DNA of 35,974 bases from an uncultured bacterium (GCA_903937035.1 CAIZXS010000019.1:1-35974), one strand, 5' to 3'. Counted from the stretch's first letter, positions 25,685-33,628 are shown. The notes: generated from the letters alone by a model not told the origin. A program made the numbers and translations.

Positions 25685-26248
25685 ATGAAAAGAAAATTAA
25701 TCATTGGTCTTATCGGCGAAAAAGGAGCGGGCAAAGGAACCGTCTCGGATTATTTATTGGAAAAATATGGCGCAGTGCACTTTGGCACTTCCAAAATTTT
25801 GCGTCGGACATTGGAAGATTTACATTTGCCTGTGACTCGCGACAATTTAGTGAAATTAGCCTTGGTGCTCAAAGAGGGTTACGGACCATCGGTTATCATT
25901 GATTCCTTGATTCAAGATATGGAGAAAAGCGATGCAGATTTGATTATTGCTGACGGAATTCGGATGCATGGTGATGTCGAGCCATTTCAAAAAAAATATC
26001 AGGAAAATTTCTACCTCGTCTATGTAACAGCTGATCTCCGATTGCGTTATGAGCGAACTAAGGCGCGCAAAGAAAAAGAGGGTGAAGAGAATGCGACACT
26101 TGAGCAATTTCTGGAAGAAGAAGGTAAATTAACCGAAATTTCAATCCATGAAATCGGTCGACGCGCTGAGTTTAAGATGAATAATAATGGTACGGCGGAA
26201 GAGTTGAAAAAGCAGACCGATGAAATGATGGATAAACTTTTGAAATAA
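25685..26248 (+). CDS. P-loop NMP/dephospho-CoA kinase-like protein
   Basis: 187 residues with Walker A GEKGAGKGT (11-19), near-identical to the GxxGAGKGT of adenylate and nucleotide kinases. A DLIIADGIRM segment resembles the substrate-binding region of archaeal-type dephospho-CoA and other small-molecule kinases. RLRYERTKARKEKEGE looks like the mobile lid with catalytic Arg residues. The exact substrate cannot be told. It stands alone behind the rplA terminator, with no SD. Confidence 0.65.
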   Translation: MKRKLIIGLIGEKGAGKGTVSDYLLEKYGAVHFGTSKILRRTLEDLHLPVTRDNLVKLALVLKEGYGPSVIIDSLIQDMEKSDADLIIADGIRMHGDVEPFQKKYQENFYLVYVTADLRLRYERTKARKEKEGEENATLEQFLEEEGKLTEISIHEIGRRAEFKMNNNGTAEELKKQTDEMMDKLLK

Positions 26249-26275
26249 ATTATTGAAATCATTATGACTTACGCC

Positions 26276-26413
26276 TAACCCAAAAACAATCTTTAAAGCG
26301 TGTGGCTACTTAGAGTTTATCTTTTGTTTATTTTAACCCCCCCTAAAATCATTAAAGCTTTTCCGGATCAACCTTGGCTATAGAAAAGCTTGCTTCTGGC
26401 AAACGCGTAAGTT
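26276..26413 (+). repeat. About 140-bp inverted-terminal repeat element, copy 2
   Basis: Begins GACTTACGC and ends GCGTAAGTTC. It is the opposite-orientation relative of 20988-21132, sharing the same internal blocks in the same order. It follows the kinase gene by 27 bases. Confidence 0.8.
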
Positions 26414-26426
26414 CTGGTTATAGCAA

Positions 26427-26459
26427 AAACCCACCAAACGAGAGTTTGGTGGGTTTTTT
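26427..26459 (+). terminator. Rho-independent terminator
   Basis: AAACCCACCAAAC (26427-26439) pairs with GTTTGGTGGGTTT (26444-26456), loop GAGA, then T. Thirteen perfect pairs. It lies beyond the repeat element and probably serves the kinase transcript. Confidence 0.92.
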
Positions 26460-26469
26460 AATCCTCCTA

Positions 26470-26556
26470 CTCCGCCAGCTGGCGGATTCGGCGGACGAGC
26501 TAATTTGGAATAAATTATCCGTGGCTTGCCACGAATAGGGTCAGGGGACTTCCCTG
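26470..26556. repeat. Cluster of three tight palindromes
   Basis: TCCGCC-AGCT-GGCGGA (26471-26486), CGTGGC-TT-GCCACG (26520-26533) and CAGGG-GACTT-CCCTG (26542-26556). The first shares its core with the repeat inside guaA. Confidence 0.7.
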
Positions 26557-26820
26557 GGGTTCATGTCTTTGATTGAAAAATTTAGCCTTCTTTAAGCCAC
26601 ATTGTCCAATATATTTTGACATAAACTATGTTTTGCGCTAGGGTGTAGGGTCAGCGTAGTTTTGGAAATATGATCAAAGGAGCTTGTTTTTTAGAGTTTT
26701 GTGCGTAAGTTTGAAAGCGAAAACACCCTCCTTAGTTTTTGCGAGTAAGTCAAAAGTATTTTTCCAGGATAATTCCGAGAAAGATGCAAATCTTACGTGC
26801 GAAACTTTGAAAATCAAGTC
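26557..26820. other. Non-coding remainder of the 26249-26820 gap
   Basis: No convincing gene. There is a TTGACA at about 26617 with a poor -10 (TAGGGT) 17 bases on. A degraded pair of ends (GTGCGTAAG near 26700, CTTACGTGC near 26794) may be the remnant of a third element of the GACTTACGC family. Confidence 0.4.
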
Positions 26821-27369
26821 CTAGACAATGATTTTTTCCACTTCCCCAAGCACAGCTTTTTCTATGCTGGTTATTTTTTCTAATTCGGTGATTTCCAATT
26901 TGCCTAAGACGAAATCACTAACTTCCAGTTGAACTTCTTTTTCGTTTTCCTCTGCTTCTTTTTTAACCCCAATTCGCAAGCGAGCGAATTTTTTCGTGCC
27001 TAGATTGTCGATGATATTTTGGACGCCATTGTGGCCGGCCGATGATGAATCGGTCGCAAGCTTATATTTGCCACAGGAAATATCGATATCATCATGGATA
27101 ATTAGCAAATTATCAACACTTATCTTATAAAAAGTCATGATTTTTTTTACTGTTTCTCCAGACAGGTTCATGAAATTTTGTGGTTTTGCGAGAATGATTT
27201 TTTCGCCAGCGATTTCTCCCTGAGAAATTTCGGCATTGAATTTTTTCTCTTCACTAAAATTTGGAAATGACCATTTGTCACGCAATTTATTGAGAAAAAT
27301 AAAACCGAGATTGTGTCTCGTTAGCTCGTATTTTTGACCAGGATTACCTAGTCCGATGACTAATTTCAT
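26821..27369 (-). CDS. pth: Peptidyl-tRNA hydrolase
   Basis: Releases tRNA from peptidyl-tRNA dropped by ribosomes. 182 residues with MKLVIGLGNPGQKYELTRHNLGF containing the catalytic His20, a KPQNFMNLSGE segment, DDIDISCGKYKL and the GHNGVQNI motif. The length is standard. It starts four bases after the LCP gene ends on the same strand, so the two are cotranscribed. No SD. Confidence 0.96.
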   Translation of the reverse strand: MKLVIGLGNPGQKYELTRHNLGFIFLNKLRDKWSFPNFSEEKKFNAEISQGEIAGEKIILAKPQNFMNLSGETVKKIMTFYKISVDNLLIIHDDIDISCGKYKLATDSSSAGHNGVQNIIDNLGTKKFARLRIGVKKEAEENEKEVQLEVSDFVLGKLEITELEKITSIEKAVLGEVEKIIV

Positions 27370-27373
27370 ATGA

Positions 27374-28852
27374 TTAGTTTGGTTTATTTTGCATATTTAA
27401 ATAATCTTGATCATCTTGTGCTTTTTTGAGATCTTCAATTGTATCTTCTGGCATATTGTATTTTCCAATCGAATCTTTTCCAATGACCAGAACGATATCT
27501 GGCGCAGCTTTTTCGGTTACCTTTTTGAATTTATCAGGCAGGGTGTAATAGACATTGGCGGGAAGACGAGTTGCAATTTCATCAAGGGTGAATGGTTTTG
27601 TGCCGGAATTTGAGTCATAGACATTTGTGATATCTTCCAGGTCCTTGCTACTTGGGTCTGGGATGATTATTACATTTTTATAGACCAGATTTTCGTTGAG
27701 TAATTTTTTTATTTTTGTGATAACATCATTATCTCCGCTTTTATTGATAAGTGCAACAGTGGCATTTTCCTTGGATATTTCTTCGCGCCGCCTCTTGAGC
27801 TTATTTAGATCGAAAATATTTTGAGCTAAATCGTGTATTTCACTGAAGTTTCCTACTCTTGGAATGAGAATGAAAGCTGGGGTTTCTCCATAAAAAACGT
27901 GGGAAACTTTGAGTAGACTATCTTTGTTCCAAGCGTCAACATTGGCATTGACGATGTTGTTTGTGTCCAATTTTTTGCTTAATTCGAAAAAACTTTCCAG
28001 TTCGCGCGAGGTCACGTCGGTTCTGACATTTTCTCCCAGAGCATTGAAAAGCTTGTTTACTGAAAAAATGTCAAATAGTGTCTTTGTGGAAAATAACTTA
28101 TTTTTTGTTGATTGAAGTATCTGCTGCTGTCTCTTGGCTCTACCAAAGTCTCCCTCTGGATCATCGTGGCGTTCTCTTGCATATTTGAGTGCAGTTTCGC
28201 CGTCCAGATGTTGAAAGCCCTTTTTGAGATCAAAAGTTTCATAGCTGTAGTTTGGTCCAGGGTATCGCGCGTCATAAATATCTCTTTCGTTGGCGACATT
28301 AACGCCTCCTAAGGCATCAATCACTTGCTTGAAGCCATCAAAATTGAGCACGGTATAATAATGGATATCAAGAGAAGTGACACTTTTAATAGTTTTTAAT
28401 AATGGTTCAATTGCCCTTTCTTCCTCGTTGGCGCTATTGAGGCCGGATTGATAGATAGCGTTAATTTTTGTTTGCCAGCCTGAATTAGGGACAGCAACAT
28501 ACAGATCCCTAGGAAGAGAGAGGAGTGCGACCTGGTTGGTCTTGAGGTTGATGTTGGCAATCATGATTGTATCAGTCAGATTTTGTCCTGGTTTGCCTTT
28601 TCCTGCTACGCCCAATAAAAGAATGTTGATTCTTTCACCGTCAGTATTTTTTAATTCCGAGGAGCTATTTTTGGCTAACTGAGCCACTGAGCTGATTGTG
28701 TCGAGGAGATTTTCTGGTTTTTGATAAATGTTAACTTTATTGGTAAGTGAGTTTAATCTATGCAAAAAATAGGCTCCATAGCCAATTGCACCGAGAAGGG
28801 TGAGGATGATTAACCAAAGAATTAGTTTTACCAGTATTTTTTTTATTTGCAT
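27374..28852 (-). CDS. LytR-CpsA-Psr (LCP) family cell-wall ligase
   Basis: LCP proteins attach glycopolymers from lipid carriers to peptidoglycan. 492 residues: one N-terminal membrane segment (about 7-29), an LCP domain at about 70-250 with ILLLGVAGKG, LTDTIMIANI, LLSLPRDLYV (Arg-Asp at the phosphate site) and YARERHDDPEGDFGRAKRQQ, then a C-terminal LytR_C-type domain (about 360-470). It likely works with the glycosyltransferases of the same window on surface polymers. Promoter at 28881-28909. No SD. Confidence 0.93.
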   Translation of the reverse strand: MQIKKILVKLILWLIILTLLGAIGYGAYFLHRLNSLTNKVNIYQKPENLLDTISSVAQLAKNSSSELKNTDGERINILLLGVAGKGKPGQNLTDTIMIANINLKTNQVALLSLPRDLYVAVPNSGWQTKINAIYQSGLNSANEEERAIEPLLKTIKSVTSLDIHYYTVLNFDGFKQVIDALGGVNVANERDIYDARYPGPNYSYETFDLKKGFQHLDGETALKYARERHDDPEGDFGRAKRQQQILQSTKNKLFSTKTLFDIFSVNKLFNALGENVRTDVTSRELESFFELSKKLDTNNIVNANVDAWNKDSLLKVSHVFYGETPAFILIPRVGNFSEIHDLAQNIFDLNKLKRRREEISKENATVALINKSGDNDVITKIKKLLNENLVYKNVIIIPDPSSKDLEDITNVYDSNSGTKPFTLDEIATRLPANVYYTLPDKFKKVTEKAAPDIVLVIGKDSIGKYNMPEDTIEDLKKAQDDQDYLNMQNKPN

Positions 28853-28880
28853 TGATTGATGCCGATAATGAGTTTATTCA

Positions 28881-28909
28881 ATCATAGCCCGATAATGGCT
28901 TGTCGTCAA
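28881..28909 (-). promoter_or_regulatory. Promoter for the LCP-pth unit
   Basis: Minus strand TTGACG (28909-28904), 17 bases, TATGAT (28886-28881). Predicted leader is about 20 bases. Confidence 0.82.
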
Positions 28910-28939
28910 ATTATGGCTTCATAGAAGGAAAAAATGGTC

Positions 28940-28968
28940 TTGCCAAATATATATATTTCTGCTATGCT
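28940..28968 (+). promoter_or_regulatory. Promoter for the lepB unit
   Basis: TTGCCA (28940-28945), 17 bases, TATGCT (28963-28968), preceded by TGC. Divergent from the LCP promoter. Confidence 0.75.
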
Positions 28969-29012
28969 TATAACTATTCGGGGTTTGGTCTAATTCATTT
29001 AACCATTTTTTT

Positions 29013-29666
29013 ATGCAAGATAGGGAACATGACGTGACTAGTGAGGTTCTCCATGAAAAGCAAGCATCTTCTCAGGGGGGATATGTCGGAGTTGGTGGTT
29101 TTATTCTTGAAATTATAAAGATTATTTTTTTGGCTTTTGTGATTATTGTTCCGATTCGGGTTTTTTTGTTTCAGCCATTTTTTGTTCAGGGAGCCAGTAT
29201 GGAGCCAAATTTTGAAGACGGGCAGTACCTTATTGTGAATGAATTTGGCTATAAGAAAACTACGGTTGCACTAAGCGATATTAAATTTTTTTCAGTAGGA
29301 GCGTTTCGAGACATTACAAGGCAAAAGGTGGTGGTTTTTCGTTATCCGAAAGATCCTAATAAATTTTTTATCAAAAGAATTATCGGCCTGCCAGGAGAAA
29401 AAATTGAGGTAAAGGATGGTAGCTATAAAATTTTTAATAAAGAGTTTCCCGATGGATTTTATCCTGACGAAAGCTCCTATCTGGCAAAAGGTGTGAAAAC
29501 AACTGGAGATCAAGTGACTACACTTAAGGATAATGAATATTTCGTGATGGGAGATAATCGGGCGTTTAGTTCAGATTCACGGGTCTGGGGACCTGTCGCT
29601 GACGATGATATTATTGGTGAGGTACTTTTGCGAGCCTGGCCACTCACTGAAATATCTGTTTTTTAA
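29013..29666 (+). CDS. lepB: Signal peptidase I
   Basis: Cleaves signal peptides of exported proteins, such as the beta-helix protein here. 217 residues: one N-terminal membrane helix (about 29-53), the nucleophile Ser62 in GASMEPNF, the general base Lys121 in KRIIGLPGEK and the box E motif MGDNRAFSSDSRVWG. The length is standard for the short Gram-positive-type form. It leads the lepB-hisS-hinT-rpsU gene row; no SD. Confidence 0.95.
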   Translation: MQDREHDVTSEVLHEKQASSQGGYVGVGGFILEIIKIIFLAFVIIVPIRVFLFQPFFVQGASMEPNFEDGQYLIVNEFGYKKTTVALSDIKFFSVGAFRDITRQKVVVFRYPKDPNKFFIKRIIGLPGEKIEVKDGSYKIFNKEFPDGFYPDESSYLAKGVKTTGDQVTTLKDNEYFVMGDNRAFSSDSRVWGPVADDDIIGEVLLRAWPLTEISVF

Positions 29667-29710
29667 TTCCGCATTTGTATTTTTTAATCTAATTTTTATT
29701 TCTATTTCCT

Positions 29711-31114
29711 ATGCCTAAAGCAAAAAAGATTGTTGACAAAGAAAAGAATGTCTCAAAAAAAGTTGTTAAGAAAATAAAAATAGAAAAACAAAAAGATGAA
29801 CCGTTAGTCTTGCAAAATTTGCGTGGCATGAAAGATGTCTTACCTCAGGATCAGGCATATTGGGAGCAGGCCAGAAGAGTGGCAGAGCGATTGGCTCGTG
29901 ATTATGGATTTTCTCGGATTGATGTACCTCTCTTGGAATTTTCTAATCTATTTACAAGAAATATTGGAGGTGGAACGGATATTGTGGAGAAGGAGATGTA
30001 TTCTTTCGTCACTCGGGGAGGGGATAAGGTTTCACTTCGACCGGAAATGACTGCTGGGATTTGTCGCAGTTTCATCCAACATGGCATGCACACTTTGTCT
30101 CGCCCGGTAAAGCTTTTTTCAATCGGTCCGGTATATCGCTATGATCGACCGCAAGAGGGACGATATCGGGAGCATTATCAAGCTAATTTTGACGCATTTG
30201 GAGAGGATGATCCGATTTTGGATGCTCAAATGATTCAAATGGCTCACCGTTTGACTCATTGTCTTGGTTTGAAATCAATTCAAATTCAGGTAAATTCTAT
30301 TGGTTGTGGCGTTTGCAAAAAAGATTATAATAATTTATTAGTAAGTTATTTAGAATCAAAAAAAACTAAGCTTTGCCAGGATTGCAAAAGAAGGTTGGAA
30401 ATCAATCCACTTCGTGTTTTGGATTGCAAGGAGGATAAATGCTCCCAAGTTGCTGCGACAGCCCCTCAGGCAGTTGATCATCTCTGTGAAGATTGTCGAG
30501 TTCATTTTAAGACGCTTTTGGAGTATTTGGATGAGCTTGATTTGCCATATACCATCAATCCTCGTTTAGTTCGCGGTCTGGACTATTATACAAAAACTGT
30601 TTTTGAAATCTGGTCAGGTTCTGAAGAAGGAAAGAAATATTCTCTTGGTGGTGGTGGGCGGTATGATAAGTTGGTAAAGATTATGGGAGGTGAAGATACG
30701 CCAGCAATTGGTTTTGCTGTTGGCTTGGAGCGTGTAATTGCTGAAATGAAAAGAGTGCAGGCGAAGTCATATAAGCCGATGAAGCCACGTGTGTTTTTGG
30801 CACAGCTGGGAGGACTTGCGAAAAAGAAAAGCTTGAGATTGTTTTCAGAGTTGGAAAAGAATGGAATTCTCACAGCTGAAAGTTTTGGTCGCGGAAGTTT
30901 GAAATCTCAGCTGAAAATTGCAAATCGTCTTGGTGTTGAGTTGACTCTAATTTTGGGTCAAAAAGAAACTTTGGACGGAACTGTGATTATTAAAAATATG
31001 ACGACAGGTGTTCAGGAGACTGTTAGTATGGAAAAATTAGTAGATATAATCAAGAAAAAATTGAAAACTGACAATGTGATTGTCTACCATAACCACGAGG
31101 AGTCGCTAATTTAA
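29711..31114 (+). CDS. hisS: Histidyl-tRNA synthetase
   Basis: Charges tRNA-His. 467 residues: a Lys-rich N-terminal extension (1-30), then motif 1 onward from LRGMKDVLPQDQAYWEQ, motif 2 GPVYRYDRPQEGRYREHYQ, the His-binding RGLDYYTKTVFE, motif 3 GFAVGLERV and an anticodon-binding domain. A cysteine-rich insertion (CGVCKK, LCQDCKRR, DCKEDKC, LCEDC) is common in this family. The basic tail before residue 30 is unusual and could contact RNA. It lies 44 bases after lepB; no SD. Confidence 0.96.
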   Translation: MPKAKKIVDKEKNVSKKVVKKIKIEKQKDEPLVLQNLRGMKDVLPQDQAYWEQARRVAERLARDYGFSRIDVPLLEFSNLFTRNIGGGTDIVEKEMYSFVTRGGDKVSLRPEMTAGICRSFIQHGMHTLSRPVKLFSIGPVYRYDRPQEGRYREHYQANFDAFGEDDPILDAQMIQMAHRLTHCLGLKSIQIQVNSIGCGVCKKDYNNLLVSYLESKKTKLCQDCKRRLEINPLRVLDCKEDKCSQVAATAPQAVDHLCEDCRVHFKTLLEYLDELDLPYTINPRLVRGLDYYTKTVFEIWSGSEEGKKYSLGGGGRYDKLVKIMGGEDTPAIGFAVGLERVIAEMKRVQAKSYKPMKPRVFLAQLGGLAKKKSLRLFSELEKNGILTAESFGRGSLKSQLKIANRLGVELTLILGQKETLDGTVIIKNMTTGVQETVSMEKLVDIIKKKLKTDNVIVYHNHEESLI

Positions 31115-31135
31115 AAAATAAAAAATAAAAAAGGT

Positions 31136-31492
31136 ATGGATTGTATATTTTGTAAAATCATAAAAAAAGAAGTACCCGCAGTTATCATCTATGAAGATGA
31201 TGATGTTTTGGCTTTCAATGATGTGCGTCCACTTGCGCCTGTGCATGTGCTGATTATTCCCAAAAAGCACATTGAAAGCTTGAATGACATCACAGAAGAG
31301 AATTCTGCGCTTATTGGAAAAATGGCTCTTGCAGCGAATAAAATTGCTGTCGACTTTGACATTTCGCCAAAAGGGTATAAACTATTAACTCGGGTCGGAG
31401 AGTGGGGAGGGCAAGAGGTTCCGCATCTGCATATGCATCTTATTGGCGGAGTGAAGCTCTATGAGAACATTCGTCCTTGGGAGAATCAATAA
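31136..31492 (+). CDS. hinT: HIT-family purine nucleotide phosphoramidase (HinT)
   Basis: Hydrolyses nucleotide phosphoramidates. 118 residues, the standard length, with the N-terminal CIFCKIIKKEVPA, the substrate loop FNDVRPLAPVHVLIIPKKH and the HIT triad HLHMHLIGG. It follows hisS by 21 bases. Confidence 0.94.
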   Translation: MDCIFCKIIKKEVPAVIIYEDDDVLAFNDVRPLAPVHVLIIPKKHIESLNDITEENSALIGKMALAANKIAVDFDISPKGYKLLTRVGEWGGQEVPHLHMHLIGGVKLYENIRPWENQ

Positions 31493-31531
31493 ATTAGACA
31501 ATTTCCTGTTTCGTAATTAGGGTAAATTTAG

Positions 31532-31540
31532 AAAGGAGGT
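31532..31540 (+). promoter_or_regulatory. Strong Shine-Dalgarno of rpsU
   Basis: AAAGGAGGT, near-perfect complement to the 16S 3' end, four bases from the ATG. The neighbouring core genes lepB, hisS and yqeY have none. Confidence 0.9.
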
Positions 31541-31544
31541 TTTT

Positions 31545-31799
31545 ATGATTGAGGTAAAAAGAAAAGAACGTGAGTCACCAGAGAGTCTTATAAGACGTTT
31601 CAGTCGTCGCATTCAACAGAGTGGAGTTTTGATGCGTGCCAGAAAAGTGCGCTTCAGGCAAGATGAAAAAAGCAAGAGCGAAATGCGCGCCGGTGCGATG
31701 TATAAGGTTAAGGTGCGTAAAGTTGTAAATAAGCTTAAGAAAATGGGCAAATTTGATGATCAAAACTTTAAAAACGTCAAAAAGAAATTAATTAAGTAA
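31545..31799 (+). CDS. rpsU: Small ribosomal subunit protein bS21
   Basis: bS21 sits beside the 16S anti-Shine-Dalgarno on the platform and affects start-site selection. 84 residues, longer than the usual 58-71. The conserved core is ESPESLIRRFSRRIQQSGVLMRARKVRF; a basic tail with two further Lys-rich segments follows. It is preceded by AAAGGAGGT. It lies 52 bases after hinT, with no clear own promoter. Confidence 0.92.
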   Translation: MIEVKRKERESPESLIRRFSRRIQQSGVLMRARKVRFRQDEKSKSEMRAGAMYKVKVRKVVNKLKKMGKFDDQNFKNVKKKLIK

Positions 31800-31803
31800 T
31801 ATG

Positions 31804-31905
31804 ATACGAATGATGCGAATTTCATGCTAATTCGCAAATACGCGAATAATGCGAAAAGCTGATTCGCGTATTAGTAGCATTCGCATTCATTTGCAAATTT
31901 GTATT
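31804..31905. repeat. About 100-bp imperfect palindrome built from GCGAAT/ATTCGC units
   Basis: Perfect 11-bp core stem AATACGCGAAT (31837-31847) with ATTCGCGTATT (31862-31872); weaker outer pairing between the ATACGAATGATGCGAAT arm and the ATTCGCATTCATTTG arm. It fills the rpsU-yqeY gap. Confidence 0.75.
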
Positions 31906-32358
31906 ATGTTAAAAAAACAAATTTTAGAGGATCTAAAAACTGCTATGAAAGTAGGGGATACAGCGAAGCGAGATACACTGCGCATGCTTGATTCGATGGT
32001 GAAAAACGTCGAAATTGAAAAGCAAAAACGAGAAACTGGCCTCACTGACGAAGAGGTTTTGGAAGTGATTGGAAAAGCGGTGAAACAAAGACGAGACGCT
32101 TCTGCGCAGTATCTTGCTGGAGGACGAGCGGATCTCGTAGAAAAAGAAAATCAAGAAATTGAAATATTGATGGCCTATATGCCAGCCCAACTTGACGAAG
32201 CAGTTGTGCGTGAAACTGTGAAAGCGGTTATTGCTCAGACTGGCGCAACTGGAATGGCAGACATTGGTAAGGTGATGGGACAAGCTATGGGGAAGCTGAA
32301 AGGTCAGGCTGATGGTAATTTGGTAAAAAAACTGGCAGAAGAAGAGTTGGGAAAATAA
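31906..32358 (+). CDS. GatB/YqeY-domain protein
   Basis: 150 residues matching the YqeY family, a helical domain shared with the tail of the tRNA amidotransferase subunit GatB. It shows ILEDLKTAMKVGDTAKRDTLRML at the N-terminus, an IGKAVKQRRDA segment, YMPAQLDEA and the C-terminal GMADIGKVMGQAMGKLKGQADG. The start at 31906 is chosen because the extension to 31849 is read through the palindromic repeat. The biochemical role is not settled in the family. Confidence 0.92.
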   Translation: MLKKQILEDLKTAMKVGDTAKRDTLRMLDSMVKNVEIEKQKRETGLTDEEVLEVIGKAVKQRRDASAQYLAGGRADLVEKENQEIEILMAYMPAQLDEAVVRETVKAVIAQTGATGMADIGKVMGQAMGKLKGQADGNLVKKLAEEELGK

Positions 32359-32381
32359 AGGTTTCTTAAATTGGTTATCTT

Positions 32382-32415
32382 AAAAAAGAGCCTCGCCTCG
32401 GCGAAGCTCTTTTTT
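32382..32415 (+). terminator. Rho-independent terminator after yqeY
   Basis: AAAAGAGC / GCTCTTTT outer stem, one mismatch, TCGCC / GGCGA inner stem, two-base loop, then T-run. Confidence 0.92.
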
Positions 32416-32417
32416 GA

Positions 32418-32444
32418 TTGACAGAATGCTGATTAATTTATAAT
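32418..32444 (+). promoter_or_regulatory. Promoter for the orphan gene at 32598
   Basis: TTGACA (32418-32423), 15 bases, TATAAT (32439-32444). Both hexamers are perfect but the spacing is short. A second TTGACA is at 32452. Confidence 0.6.
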
Positions 32445-32484
32445 GTTCTAATTGACAGTTCTTTATTATGCCCAAGGCTTATTA

Positions 32485-32538
32485 TTTGGTCACAGCCAAA
32501 AGAGACTGATGCTTTCAGGATTTTTGGCTGTGACCAAA
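32485..32538 (+). promoter_or_regulatory. 17-bp perfect hairpin in a long leader
   Basis: TTTGGTCACAGCCAAAA (32485-32501) pairs without mismatch with 32522-32538. The 20-base loop holds its own CTGA/TCAG mini-stem. It sits between promoter and start codon in a roughly 145-base leader. It is followed by AAAACGG, not by T, so it is not a terminator. Confidence 0.7.
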
Positions 32539-32597
32539 ACGGTTCATGGTTCTTCCTCGGACAAGAGGCGGTTAAACATTATTAAATGGAGGTAACT

Positions 32598-33128
32598 ATG
32601 AGCAGTATCTCAAATTTGAATAACTCGACGCAAAAGCGAACTTGGCATGAAGATGGAGGGGTGATATTTGTACCTCTTCCGCCAACTGACGGGACAACCG
32701 GCCGTGAATGGATTGAAAGATCGAAGAGGGATGGCACTGTGAGCCCGCTTGCCATAAGTACTCTATGGTCAAAATTTTTCCATCCAACTACTGGTGGCAT
32801 GAGCAATATCGTCATTATCAGAGGAGCGTTTTTTGTGGATGATAATCGAAAAACAAGTATTATTCGAGCCGAAGGAAAAAGGCGTGGCTATTTAGAGCCA
32901 GGACCAGAAGATGGTTGTCTCCTTCGCGAAGTGCTCACGGATGCGGATGTTTTGGAGATGGGATTGTTGCGAATTGTTACAATGCACGAACCCCTTGCGG
33001 ACGGTGATGGTGTTTTGCGTCTTCTCACCGCTTGTGGTGATGAAAAAATGCGCCAGCTATGCGCTCACAGGGGCGATCCGACTTATTGGTGGGAGGAATT
33101 TTTTGGGTTTGCCTTTCGGGCGCCCTAA
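32598..33128 (+). CDS. Orphan soluble protein, unknown
   Basis: I do not recognise this 176-residue protein. It has no signal peptide or membrane segment. Notable stretches are WHEDGGVIFVPLPPTDGTTG near the start, a GGMSNIVIIRGAFFVDD beta-rich segment and a Trp/Phe-rich C-terminus (YWWEEFFGFAF). The start at 32598 follows the SD TGGAGGT at 32587-32593; the ATG at 32586 is part of that SD. The gene stands alone between terminators, with a structured leader, and its base composition looks richer in G and C than its neighbours', hinting at acquisition. Confidence 0.65.
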   Translation: MSSISNLNNSTQKRTWHEDGGVIFVPLPPTDGTTGREWIERSKRDGTVSPLAISTLWSKFFHPTTGGMSNIVIIRGAFFVDDNRKTSIIRAEGKRRGYLEPGPEDGCLLREVLTDADVLEMGLLRIVTMHEPLADGDGVLRLLTACGDEKMRQLCAHRGDPTYWWEEFFGFAFRAP

Positions 33129-33158
33129 TGGAGAACAGGGATAAGATTGCTTATTTCG

Positions 33159-33200
33159 AAAAGCGGGAAACTTGAATTATCAGAAATCCCGCTTTTTTTG
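33159..33200 (+). terminator. Rho-independent terminator
   Basis: AAAAGCGGGA (33159-33168) with TCCCGCTTTT (33187-33196), 18-base loop, then TTT. Confidence 0.88.
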
Positions 33201-33202
33201 TA

Positions 33203-33231
33203 TTGACAAATCTTTTTTTCTGTGCTAGTCT
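33203..33231 (+). promoter_or_regulatory. Promoter for the small membrane protein at 33314
   Basis: TTGACA (33203-33208), 17 bases, TAGTCT (33226-33231) with TGC in front. The -10 is weak, compensated by the extended element. Confidence 0.65.
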
Positions 33232-33313
33232 CTAGGGCTAGTATGGATTAATAATTTAATATTAAAAGCCATGCAAAGTAAAATTATCGGTAAAAACTAA
33301 TAGCAATACTAGG

Positions 33314-33628
33314 ATGCGAGCCTGGCGCTCAGTTCTCGGAATGCTCTTAACAGTGATTCAGCTGATGATAGCGGTAGTTTTTCTTATTCAAGCGGTTGTG
33401 TCTGATAGTGTTGTTAGATGGATTATGGATTTATCTGGACTGACCTATTCAAATACAAACTATTATCAGGTCAATGGGTTGGATCTGAGTGCTAATATCC
33501 GCTTCTTAGGCTCCATCCTTATCGCCTTGCTATTTGGATACATCCTTATTGTGTTCGTTCCTGGCTGGGTGAGAAGGAAAGAGCTAGAGCCAGAGGAAAT
33601 GAATGAATTAAACCTTTTTGAAGATTAG
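33314..33628 (+). CDS. Small two-helix membrane protein, unknown
   Basis: 104 residues with membrane segments at about 8-29 and 64-84, a polar external loop (YSNTNYYQVNGLDLSAN) and an acidic cytoplasmic tail after RRKELEPEEMNELN. Not recognised. There is no usable SD (AGG touches the ATG). A leader of about 75 bases contains a possible nine-codon reading frame at 33270-33299. It ends at a bidirectional terminator shared with tRNA-Leu. Confidence 0.6.
   Translation: MRAWRSVLGMLLTVIQLMIAVVFLIQAVVSDSVVRWIMDLSGLTYSNTNYYQVNGLDLSANIRFLGSILIALLFGYILIVFVPGWVRRKELEPEEMNELNLFED

Noticed and set aside
33270-33299. Nine-codon upstream reading frame in the leader of the gene at 33314
   Set aside because: It has no SD and no regulatory amino-acid pattern, and no attenuator hairpin follows it.
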